In this document: positions 45,938 through 53,189 of the stretch, in pieces | How the letters are laid out: each line of letters begins with the position of its first letter | Numbering within the stretch: position 1 is the first letter of the stretch | Virus record (IMG/VR): IMGVR_UViG_3300044729_003839 | Coordinates: 1 to 64,000 of that record | Length of the DNA stretch: 64,000 bases | Reading direction: 5' to 3' (one strand) | Origin: a virus | Notes under the pieces: model-generated | Told to the model about the DNA's origin: nothing | Seen by the model: only the letters and a program-made list of their open reading frames with translations | The model's database searches: none | Translations under genes and position numbers: made by a program

Positions 45938-45960
45938 CTTAGTGAGATTATATTAATCCT

Positions 45961-46458
45961 ATGACATACAAAGTCTCCTTGCTGTTTACGGAAAAAACTC
46001 GCCTAGAGCCCAGCCTTGGTAAAATGATTCAACACCTCGAAGGTGTTTTGAAAGAGATTGAAGGTGTTGACGTGAAAACTTGCACTTTGACAAGTGGGTT
46101 CAAAGCGCTGCCGCAGGCCGACTACACCATCTTCTGCGGGTACGATCACGTCACCCTGGCCTACCTCCACCTCGCCCTGGACAAAGCCCTCAAGCTAGCG
46201 GTTTACGACGAGCCTGGCAAAGCGTTGCAGACCGAGCTGGGTGCCCTTATGTACCGTGGGGTCGACTCGGGCCGGATCCCCCCGGGCTCCCTGAGCGCGG
46301 TAGAATATTGCTGGTCGTACAAGGACATTGTCGGCATTGTAAAACAAAACCTCCGTGGATCTGGAGATCATCCGAGAACTAATCGCACACGACAAGTGGA
46401 AGACGCTGGAGACCCACCGTCACCAGAAGGAAATGCTGCTCCTGAGCAGGAGTCTTAA
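45961..46458 (+). CDS. Unknown 165-residue protein
   Basis: Alpha/beta composition with alternating strands and helices (YTIFCGYDHVTLAYLHLALD, LKLAVYDEPGKAL) like a Rossmann-type nucleotide-binding fold, though no diagnostic P-loop or GxGxxG is seen. The last about 35 residues are disordered and overlap the next gene in another frame. First of a plus-strand run into the portal gene. Confidence 0.55.
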   Translation: MTYKVSLLFTEKTRLEPSLGKMIQHLEGVLKEIEGVDVKTCTLTSGFKALPQADYTIFCGYDHVTLAYLHLALDKALKLAVYDEPGKALQTELGALMYRGVDSGRIPPGSLSAVEYCWSYKDIVGIVKQNLRGSGDHPRTNRTRQVEDAGDPPSPEGNAAPEQES

Positions 46459-47119
46459 GCAGGAGGAGTCCGGGGTCTCCGACTTCAATTCAGAAACCTC
46501 GCACGGACAATGCCAACCCAAGGAACAAGGACTTATCGCCTTAAGCAGCGTCCGCAAAGGCGCCAAAGAATACACTTCAACCTTACCCGGGATTGAAATC
46601 CCGGACTTGTACTCCGACCTTATATCAATATCCTGGTGTGGTAAACGGCTTGAGCGTTGGCCGGAAGCCAAAGATGCCAAAGTATCTTTGACCGCTGTTA
46701 ACAGGATATTTGCAGATTTGATCGACGAGCACGGCCCGGGCAAAGTCCTTGACGCGATTTCTCTGATCCCCGACTTCGATTCCCGAATCGTACAAGATAA
46801 AATAAACTCCTTGACGGTTACAGAATCCAAACGGATTATCCACTCACCCTTGTTTACAGAATTTGCAAAACACTACCCGTATATCGAACTCGACCTTCTC
46901 GAAGAAGCTTATGGCAACTGCAACGAAAACTTTGTTGAGGCTGGTGTAAAGCTTTTGAGGAAGAATTTTCCTGATAACCCCCCCAGCGAGTTTTCCAGTC
47001 ACGCTAATTGGAAACAAAGCTGCCACCAACACTTACCGGAGTACCTGAAACAATGGCAAAAAGATCTAAGAAGCATTCAGACGAGAATGAGAGTCGCGCA
47101 AAAGGCGTGGACGGCATAA
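46355..47119 (+). CDS. Unknown 254-residue protein upstream of the portal
   Basis: Starts with GTG inside the preceding gene (104-bp overlap). Helical N-terminus with a long amphipathic run (LETHRHQKEMLLLSRSLKQE), a central DLYSDLISISWCGKRL, and a helical tail. Its position before the portal is where small terminase or adaptor genes lie, but no HTH is evident. Overlaps the next gene too. Confidence 0.5.
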   Translation: MDLEIIRELIAHDKWKTLETHRHQKEMLLLSRSLKQEESGVSDFNSETSHGQCQPKEQGLIALSSVRKGAKEYTSTLPGIEIPDLYSDLISISWCGKRLERWPEAKDAKVSLTAVNRIFADLIDEHGPGKVLDAISLIPDFDSRIVQDKINSLTVTESKRIIHSPLFTEFAKHYPYIELDLLEEAYGNCNENFVEAGVKLLRKNFPDNPPSEFSSHANWKQSCHQHLPEYLKQWQKDLRSIQTRMRVAQKAWTA

Positions 47120-47271
47120 ACATCTTGACCGACGGGAGTTCTGGCGTATATCTAGACGGCGCGGAAGAGGTGATTGACATGTACGAGCGAGGAGGCATGG
47201 ACCGAGAAGCGTTGTACGATGCGATTATGAATCTGGATGTTGTGTTTAAATCCAAAGACCCTAGGGGTTGA
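47053..47271 (+). CDS. Small unknown protein, 72 aa
   Basis: From ATG 47053 (MAKRSKKHSDENESRAKG), basic start followed by acidic helices (VIDMYERGGMDREALYDAI). A 47008 start is possible. Ends just before the portal promoter motifs. Function unknown. Confidence 0.55.
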   Translation: MAKRSKKHSDENESRAKGVDGINILTDGSSGVYLDGAEEVIDMYERGGMDREALYDAIMNLDVVFKSKDPRG

Positions 47272-47287
47272 AAATTCGTTGAAGGCT
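47268..47287 (+). promoter_or_regulatory. Doubled, degenerate GTTGAAAGCT motif
   Basis: GTTGAAAATT (47268) and GTTGAAGGCT (47278) in tandem, then AGAAAGAAGAATAAAT; 24 bp before the portal ATG 47311. The doubling is unique in the window. Confidence 0.5.
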
Positions 47288-47310
47288 AGAAAGAAGAATA
47301 AATCTTTGTA

Positions 47311-49278
47311 ATGGCAGATCAGCCTACCGACAAAAAGCGTATAGTAAAAACTGGCTATAACGACCGCCTCTACAACCTGAGCCTGAGTCAGGGAAATGTG
47401 GGAGGTTATTTATCAGATCCTTACACGTGGGGAGGTCTTCCGTCCGTCTTAGCCGGAACTATCCTTCCAAGGCGGGACGACATTCTTATCGAGGAGGGTG
47501 GAGGCGGCCCACGCGCCATCGAGTCTTATACCCGGCTGTTTAATGACAGTGCGGTTATAAGTGCGTGGGAGAAGCTTGTTGGCGAGATTATACAACGCAA
47601 GTGGGAAGTGTTTCCGGCTTCCGACTCTGACAAGGACGAGGAAATCGCGGAATTCGTACGTCAAACTATCTACCACCTCGGGACGAATACCCGGCAGACC
47701 AGGGGGCGCGACATGCTCGCTACTTCTAACTCCGGCTTTGACTCTTTCGTACGAGGAATGTGCGAATCGTTAATACTCGGTATAAGTATTGGCGAGATTT
47801 GCTGGATGCGTCAAGGGGGCTACGTTGTCCCCGCCGAAATCAAGATACGAGATCCGCGCCGGTTCCAGTTCGTCCTGAATGAAGACGGGTCTATCAGTCC
47901 TAGAGTAATCACTATACAATCCCCTGTAGAAGGCCTTCCGATCCCTATGCGCAGCATGGTCATTCACAGGCACTGGGCGTATAGTAATAACATGGACCCT
48001 TATGGTACAGGACTAGGGCGTCAGTTGTATTCGTTAGTAGAATTCCGGCGTACTTTGATGAGTTTCTGGCTTCAATACGCAGATAAGCATACAACCCCAA
48101 CAGCAGTAGGCAAATTCAGCCTCGGAACCCCGGAGGAAGAGGTTAAATCGTTGTTCACCGCGTTACAACGGCTTGGCCAAGAGACCGCCATTGTAATACC
48201 AGACGAAATGGATGTCGATTGGCTAAGCGGGGGAGAAGGAAGACCAGAAATGTACGAGAATATTATAAGTTATATTGATAGGCAGATCTCTTTTCTTATT
48301 AACGGTGAGTCGACAGTAGGACAGGACACAGGATCAGTCGGCAGCTACGCTAGGGATAACGTGGCGGACAGTGTTCGAATGCGCAAAGCGAAAGCGTTCA
48401 GCGAGCAGATTGACGAGACGTTAAACGCTACTCTTGTACGTTGGATTGTAGAACTTAACTATCCCGGCTCGTCAGTGCCCCGGCTGCGCCGGAACTTCGA
48501 AGACCTTGAACAGCGCGAAGATCCGGTAAAAGTTGTCCAGATAATGTCACAACTCCAGGCCTTGGGATACCAAATCTCTGACTTGGACTGGGTCAGAGAC
48601 AAGCTTGAAATCCCGTCTCTTGAAAAAGGCGAAGTACCCGGCATGGATGGAATGATGCCGGGAATGTCGGAATCTCAACCAGGAGCCTTTCCTAAGGGCA
48701 TTGTTCACCAGAAAAAGGACGAGCCGGAACCTCTGGTTATGGGCGAAAAGACACTCGGCCAACTCGTTTCGCGCAACAACTACGTGTCTGCCGATAACCT
48801 TGACTTTTCCGAGTTTGATGAGTCCGGCGATCTTAAGGACAAGACGGTCAGAGATAAGGTATCTAAAAAAATTGCGGAAAGATTTAATCAGGGTGGATTG
48901 GACGAGGTTGGCTGGGAACGCATCAGCACAGGTATTAGTGGTCTGGACTCCGAAACGTCCAAACTTAACATCGACGAGCATACTACACCCGGCGATATCG
49001 TTTTCACAACAAAACGCCTGCTCGAAGAGGTGAGAAATATCCCTGGTGTCGGTTCGAACGAACATTATGGAACGGCTAATCACTATCGGATTGAAATGAC
49101 GACTTACGAGCAGAAAATAATGCGCGAGGAGGAATTTTCGCAAGACGAGATCAACACGCTTATCGGCATTTACAGTAAGTCCTACCGGTTAAATAGGGCA
49201 GTATTGCATCGTGAATGTGTTGTCCTTGATCCTGAAAAGACAGGATACTGGTCTTCATTCGCTCCTTACTTCATGTAA
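47311..49278 (+). CDS. Portal protein (Mu gp29-like, DUF935)
   Basis: A 655-residue portal. Features: N-terminal VLAGTILPRRDDILIEEGGG, DSAVISAWEKLVGEIIQRKW, central GISIGEICWMRQGGYVVPAE and IKIRDPRRFQFV, then HRHWAYSNNMDPYGTGLGRQ and SFLINGESTV-type helices, as in DUF935. The tail after about 450 (acidic, LVSRNNYVSADNLDFSEFDE then long helical end) is an extension beyond the usual portal. It forms the DNA entry ring of the head. Confidence 0.85.
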   Translation: MADQPTDKKRIVKTGYNDRLYNLSLSQGNVGGYLSDPYTWGGLPSVLAGTILPRRDDILIEEGGGGPRAIESYTRLFNDSAVISAWEKLVGEIIQRKWEVFPASDSDKDEEIAEFVRQTIYHLGTNTRQTRGRDMLATSNSGFDSFVRGMCESLILGISIGEICWMRQGGYVVPAEIKIRDPRRFQFVLNEDGSISPRVITIQSPVEGLPIPMRSMVIHRHWAYSNNMDPYGTGLGRQLYSLVEFRRTLMSFWLQYADKHTTPTAVGKFSLGTPEEEVKSLFTALQRLGQETAIVIPDEMDVDWLSGGEGRPEMYENIISYIDRQISFLINGESTVGQDTGSVGSYARDNVADSVRMRKAKAFSEQIDETLNATLVRWIVELNYPGSSVPRLRRNFEDLEQREDPVKVVQIMSQLQALGYQISDLDWVRDKLEIPSLEKGEVPGMDGMMPGMSESQPGAFPKGIVHQKKDEPEPLVMGEKTLGQLVSRNNYVSADNLDFSEFDESGDLKDKTVRDKVSKKIAERFNQGGLDEVGWERISTGISGLDSETSKLNIDEHTTPGDIVFTTKRLLEEVRNIPGVGSNEHYGTANHYRIEMTTYEQKIMREEEFSQDEINTLIGIYSKSYRLNRAVLHRECVVLDPEKTGYWSSFAPYFM

Positions 49279-49280
49279 TA

Positions 49281-49290
49281 GTTGAAAGCT
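49281..49290 (+). promoter_or_regulatory. GTTGAAAGCT motif
   Basis: Exact motif directly after the portal stop; the next start is ATG 49325, with TGCATAATAATG in between. Confidence 0.55.
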
Positions 49291-49324
49291 GTTTAGGCAA
49301 CAGCCATTCCACTCTTGCATAATA

Positions 49325-49753
49325 ATGCTTAAGATTCGCCCCTCGACTCAGTCTCAATTCTGGGTACAAGCCACTCCCTGGTCTCACTTTTTCACCTCGT
49401 TTTCGGGTATTAGAGATACGGCAGCTACTTCCCAGTACGCTGACGGCATCACCCAGCGCGTTTACCAGCTCAAGGGGGTCAAAACTCTCCAAGAAGCCAC
49501 TATCTCTGTGCCTTTCGACCCCCAAATCCACTACGATATTGTGGATTTTTGGAAGTCTCATGGGTGTGAATTCGTAACCGTTTTCATTACTCCTGTAACT
49601 TGTGGTGAAGATCCCCGCCCCCTTGGGACGCGGAGAATTATCGTGCCCGACGCGCAGTTTACCTCGCTTAATTTCGGACAAGTTGACAGGACTTCCGGTA
49701 CCCCCAGCACGATCGAAATGACGTTCGTGATGGACAGTTTCCAATTCCGTTGA
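49325..49753 (+). CDS. Probable tail tube protein
   Basis: A 142-residue, beta-rich protein: VYQLKGVKTLQEATISVPFD, then IVDFWKSHGCEFVTVFIT and C-terminal STIEMTFVMDSFQF. Length and the strand-turn-strand pattern fit small tail tube proteins, and a sheath is in the window. Evidence is by shape only. Confidence 0.5.
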   Translation: MLKIRPSTQSQFWVQATPWSHFFTSFSGIRDTAATSQYADGITQRVYQLKGVKTLQEATISVPFDPQIHYDIVDFWKSHGCEFVTVFITPVTCGEDPRPLGTRRIIVPDAQFTSLNFGQVDRTSGTPSTIEMTFVMDSFQFR

Positions 49754-49756
49754 CAC

Positions 49757-50476
49757 TTGGCTAGGCTTTTTGGCCAAGGAAACTGCCTAACTACGGGTCA
49801 GCAAGACGCTGTAGGTGAAATAGAAATCGCCGACACGTCTTGCTACGGAGTTTATATTAACACGTGCGGAGTTGACGCTCGAGAACTGCTATTGCTCTAC
49901 CCTATATACAATCCTTTGGCCGGTTTGTTCCTTACAAAATGGGGAGAAATTAACATCCCATGGGGCGATATTGATCGGGAGTGGGGCGATGTTAAAATTG
50001 AGTCGGATTTTGGGTATTTTCAAGGGGACAGAGTCCTATGGTTCGAGGGGGATGGAGATTATCTTGTTGTATACGAGGCGGTTGATGACATTGACAAAGG
50101 GCTAGGCCCTTTCAACCCCGATCAATGGCTAGAAGTTTGCAGAATCCGAGTAACAGATAGATCTTTGCTATCAGAAATAATTACAAGATATCCTTATTGG
50201 TCGGGATCAATTGAGCAAGGAATTGTGAAAATAGATACTGAATGTGGTGATTATAGCTGTTTGTATATAACTAGCACCGCTATAGTTTCTGAAGTCTCGC
50301 CTCCCAACCCCGAGTTCTGGACAAGAGTATTTTGCTCGGAGAATGGCAAGGATAATACTTGCGGGAAAGTGATAAAATGCGGCCCCAACAGGACTCTGGT
50401 ATCTCTCTCGTCTGAAGATAACGATTTAATATGCGTTCCAGTTGAAAGCTTTGACGGTATAGGGCCTAGGAAATGA
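49757..50476 (+). CDS. Fibre-like protein with carbohydrate-binding-type segment
   Basis: A 239-residue, Cys-containing protein starting with TTG (no other nearby start). YFQGDRVLWFEGDGDYLVVY followed by GPFNPDQWLEVCRI and SPPNPEFWTRVFC fits the aromatic pattern of chitin/cellulose-binding (CBM5/12) modules. It overlaps the next gene by ATGA and its end contains a GTTGAAAGCT motif (50441). Confidence 0.55.
   Translation: MARLFGQGNCLTTGQQDAVGEIEIADTSCYGVYINTCGVDARELLLLYPIYNPLAGLFLTKWGEINIPWGDIDREWGDVKIESDFGYFQGDRVLWFEGDGDYLVVYEAVDDIDKGLGPFNPDQWLEVCRIRVTDRSLLSEIITRYPYWSGSIEQGIVKIDTECGDYSCLYITSTAIVSEVSPPNPEFWTRVFCSENGKDNTCGKVIKCGPNRTLVSLSSEDNDLICVPVESFDGIGPRK
50441..50450 (+). promoter_or_regulatory. 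GTTGAAAGCT motif within coding sequence
   Basis: Exact motif at codons for VES of the upstream protein; 23 bp before ATG 50473, followed by ACGGTATAGG. Confidence 0.45.
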
Positions 50477-51099
50477 GCAACATTTATGGAAAATCTTGCA
50501 CTCCTAATCTGGGCGGGGTAAGCAATTTTTATACAAAAGAAGAGGTAAGATCTCTTTTACGTGGTGAGCGCATAGACTGTACTTCTACTGACACCGGCAA
50601 CGCGAAAAAGCTTTCAGACCTTGAAGATGTAGATGTTACAACAAATCCTCCATCTGATAACCAGCCGCTTGTTTATGATGACTATCTAGAAAAGTGGCTC
50701 CCAGGTGTTCAGCCTCTTAGTCTTGACAGTCTTGAGCACATTACTGCAAATCTTGCCCCTGGCGGCGTGGAAGATGTTGCGCTGATATCGCCACAGATTT
50801 TCAATATACTAACGCTGTACTCAGAAACTCCAGTTTGGATTCGCGTCTACAGCACAAGTAGCGCAAGGGCGGCTGATACGCGAACTAGCCCAGGCGGAAC
50901 ACTGCCAGCAGCCGGGACAGGCTTATACGCAGAAGTTGTAACAACGGAGTCCCCAGGATTTATCAGCTTTTCGCCAATTCCAATGGTGTCTTGCGCGGGA
51001 TCGGTGTTTATCAGAGTTGTTAACATGGACACCATAAGCACAGAGGTAAATTTCGTCTTCGGCATCCTTGCTTACGGGGTCTATGCGGTAGGGGGTTGA
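50473..51099 (+). CDS. Tail fibre protein with hinge and beta head
   Basis: A 208-residue protein: CTPNLGGVSNFYTKEEVRSLL at the N-terminus, hinge KKLSDLEDVDVTTNPPSDNQPLV-type (L.DL.DV...W), and head domain VWIRVYSTSSARAADTR...FIRVVNMDTI shared with 41182-42051. Short trimer-forming fibre proposed. Confidence 0.65.
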   Translation: MSNIYGKSCTPNLGGVSNFYTKEEVRSLLRGERIDCTSTDTGNAKKLSDLEDVDVTTNPPSDNQPLVYDDYLEKWLPGVQPLSLDSLEHITANLAPGGVEDVALISPQIFNILTLYSETPVWIRVYSTSSARAADTRTSPGGTLPAAGTGLYAEVVTTESPGFISFSPIPMVSCAGSVFIRVVNMDTISTEVNFVFGILAYGVYAVGG

Positions 51100-51141
51100 C
51101 ACCTAACCCTCGCTTTTTTCACTTTATTCTTTTCTTAAATT

Positions 51142-51627
51142 GTGGCCTACACCGAGGAAACCTACACCGCTGCAGCAACCTGGACTACAGCGCAGTTAGC
51201 CGATCTGTTCCGCGATGCGTTCATCGACGCGGGGCTGATGACAGCTTGGTATGACTCGTTTGCAAATGGCGGCATTGAGAATCGCGTGCTGGAAATCACC
51301 TACGGCGGGACCAATACGCATGGGAAGACTTACTACTGGTTTATGTTCTCGGCCGATGGGGTGCGGTTGCATGCGGCAACAGGATGGAATGCTGCGACGG
51401 ATCAGCCAACTGGCACGCAGTATCTGGACTTTTTTGCCACCACCACGTCAGACACCGTGGAGCTGGTGCGTTACACCTCTGGCGTGGATGCGGATCAGAG
51501 CTGGTTTGTGATTAAAAGTAGCGGTAGCCCCAGTATGGCGATTTCGTTTGGCAGCACATCCGAGCCTTCAGGCCCCATTATCCCCACCACCGGTCAAATC
51601 TGGCCTTTAGGTACTCCGGGATTTTAG
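51142..51627 (+). CDS. Unknown virion-like protein, 161 aa
   Basis: A 161-residue protein starting with GTG; N-terminal TYTAAATWTTAQLADLFRDA then beta-rich HGKTYYWFMFSADGVRLHAA and TVELVRYTSGVDADQSWFVI. Its codon use is richer in G+C than neighbours and resembles the 37.6-40.4 kb block. Function unknown, position suggests fibre accessory. Confidence 0.6.
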   Translation: MAYTEETYTAAATWTTAQLADLFRDAFIDAGLMTAWYDSFANGGIENRVLEITYGGTNTHGKTYYWFMFSADGVRLHAATGWNAATDQPTGTQYLDFFATTTSDTVELVRYTSGVDADQSWFVIKSSGSPSMAISFGSTSEPSGPIIPTTGQIWPLGTPGF

Positions 51628-51742
51628 AAGTAGTTACAGGTCTTAACTCGCTCCAACTCCGGGAATGATTTGGATCCTTGACACAGGATTCATTTGTCCC
51701 CTAGTACAGGCTATGGTATTTATAGCCCGGTAGCCCGGGCTG

Positions 51743-52093
51743 TCATGAGAGAGCAACGGGGCTGGACTGGACCTCCAGCCTCTTTCTTTCCTCTTGTATC
51801 CTAGCACACACTTTGAGCATTCTCTCAAGAAAATCGTCTGGCAACACCCCGCGCAAATCGTTCCTGGCATCATCAGGGTCTGTCGGCCAGCCAGAACCAG
51901 CATAAGCCAAAAACTCTTTAAGTTCTTTGACCGTTATAAATCTGCCCGGTAAAAGGTGCCAAAAAACACCGTCCCAGACGTTCACATCCCCGCTGTGCAT
52001 TATCACAAAGTCGCCAGGACTTAGCCCTGAGTCGTCAGGAAACAGGTCCGAAGGTTTTCTTAAAACGTATACAGCAGGCCGTTTATTAGCCAT
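51743..52093 (-). CDS. Unknown protein, 116 aa
   Basis: From ATG 52093 (MANKRPAVYVLRKPSDLFPD), then GDFVIMHSGDVNVWDGVFWHL, a beta-rich segment like a fibre hinge, and a charged helical tail. A longer in-frame start at 52159 would overlap the small upstream gene. An 8-bp overlap with that gene suggests coupling. Confidence 0.6.
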   Translation of the reverse strand: MANKRPAVYVLRKPSDLFPDDSGLSPGDFVIMHSGDVNVWDGVFWHLLPGRFITVKELKEFLAYAGSGWPTDPDDARNDLRGVLPDDFLERMLKVCARIQEERKRLEVQSSPVALS

Positions 52094-52244
52094 TTTCAGG
52101 AGTACTTTCCACCACCGGAGCGTCAAAGATACTGTCCAACGCTCGTTCCACCTGGCCAATCATAATACTGATAAGGTGTTTGTTGCCGATCGCCTTGGCG
52201 TCCGAGTACGCCTCGATCAAAGTCACCATGTCCTGTTTGCTCAT
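52086..52244 (-). CDS. Small unknown protein, 52 aa
   Basis: ATG 52244 to TAA 52086. A helical protein: MVTLIEAYSDAKAIGNKHLI, then MIGQVERALDSIFDAP. CGGTGAAAGTATTATG about 30-45 bp upstream on the minus strand resembles the late motif. Below the size of most gene finders. Confidence 0.55.
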   Translation of the reverse strand: MSKQDMVTLIEAYSDAKAIGNKHLISIMIGQVERALDSIFDAPVVESTPENG

Positions 52245-52290
52245 TTTAATCCGAGGGAAAGAAGGTACATAATACTTTCACCGGTTTTTT

Positions 52291-52300
52291 GTTGAAAGCT
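52291..52300 (+). promoter_or_regulatory. GTTGAAAGCT motif
   Basis: Exact motif, followed by CAGAAGAATAAG, 20 bp before ATG 52320. Confidence 0.55.
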
Positions 52301-52319
52301 CAGAAGAATAAGATCGCCC

Positions 52320-52628
52320 ATGGCTCAGCCCATTAGAGAATTTGACGTGTCAAAGACGTTCGACAACGTCTTGCTGACACAGGTTACAGGGCAGCCGGAT
52401 ACAGACGGCATTCCCGTTAATTTCTTACCCGCGAGACGGACCGGAAACCTCGCCCTGCGCGATCAGGGCAGGGTTCAAGACGGTTTCGGCACCGCCGCCC
52501 CTTTAGTGATCGGTGCAAACGCCATTGAGGTTGAGTCTGATCCGGGTACGGCGTTTTCCCCCATCCGACGTGCGGATTTTGTCGGCTTGCACGCCCACAT
52601 GTTCATTCAAAGTATTATCTGGAGCTGA
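52320..52628 (+). CDS. Small virion-like protein, 102 aa
   Basis: Beta-type small protein (FDNVLLTQVTGQPDTDGIPV, GAAPLVIGANAIEVESD-like) just after a late promoter motif. Ends 3 bp before the next gene. No family recognised. Confidence 0.6.
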   Translation: MAQPIREFDVSKTFDNVLLTQVTGQPDTDGIPVNFLPARRTGNLALRDQGRVQDGFGTAAPLVIGANAIEVESDPGTAFSPIRRADFVGLHAHMFIQSIIWS

Positions 52629-52631
52629 TAG

Positions 52632-53027
52632 ATGTTACTCCCGTCAAACGTATCGACTAATTCCCTTGCTACCCCTTCAAACGTACAAGAATCGTCCCAA
52701 GGGTTGATGATTGACGTGCCTGTCGCCCCAGGATCTCCTCCGGACTACCAAAAAAACTTCGCCCTTATAACCTCCCTTATCGTGTGTAATAAGTCCGCCG
52801 GGAGTTTGGGTGTATATGCAAAAATTGTCAACGGCGCCACCTCCGCCTCTCTTCTCCACAACCTGGACCTACCCCCTGGCCAGTCTTTTGAAGTAATTAA
52901 TGGCAATAAATTTACCTTGAAGGAGGGCGATAAACTGTATGTATGGCATAATAGTCTTGTTGCCACGGATCTCGACGCTATTATCTCTTACACTTTGCAC
53001 AGGCCTTTGACCACATATGATGTCTGA
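52632..53027 (+). CDS. Virion-like protein, 131 aa
   Basis: Beta-rich with ITSLIVCNKSAGSLGVYAKI and NKFTLKEGDKLYVWHNSLVA, a jelly-roll-like pattern common in neck or tail accessory proteins. Overlaps the following small gene by 8 bp. Exact role unknown. Confidence 0.6.
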   Translation: MLLPSNVSTNSLATPSNVQESSQGLMIDVPVAPGSPPDYQKNFALITSLIVCNKSAGSLGVYAKIVNGATSASLLHNLDLPPGQSFEVINGNKFTLKEGDKLYVWHNSLVATDLDAIISYTLHRPLTTYDV

Positions 53028-53187
53028 TATTTACAAGATAGAGGGAAAATATCCTGACCCTCAACAGATAAAACAAGTCCTTGAATCTTACAAAGGGACA
53101 GAAGATTACCCCGAAATGCTCCGAGAAGTCAGGGAAGCGGGGATGTCGAAACATCCTCTATTGGAGAGATTTTTTGTTGAAAGCTAG
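53020..53187 (+). CDS. Small unknown protein, 55 aa
   Basis: ATG 53020 to TAG 53185. Acidic, helical (YKIEGKYPDPQQIKQVLESY, MLREVREAGMSKHPLLERF). Its last codons FVES* are the GTTGAAAGCT motif. Function unknown. Confidence 0.6.
   Translation: MSDIYKIEGKYPDPQQIKQVLESYKGTEDYPEMLREVREAGMSKHPLLERFFVES
53176..53185 (+). promoter_or_regulatory. GTTGAAAGCT motif abutting the tail-spike start
   Basis: Exact motif ending 4 bp before ATG 53190. If it is a promoter, the mRNA would start within the tail-spike gene, so either the start is further downstream, or the motif acts otherwise (see findings). Confidence 0.45.
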
Positions 53188-53189
53188 AC

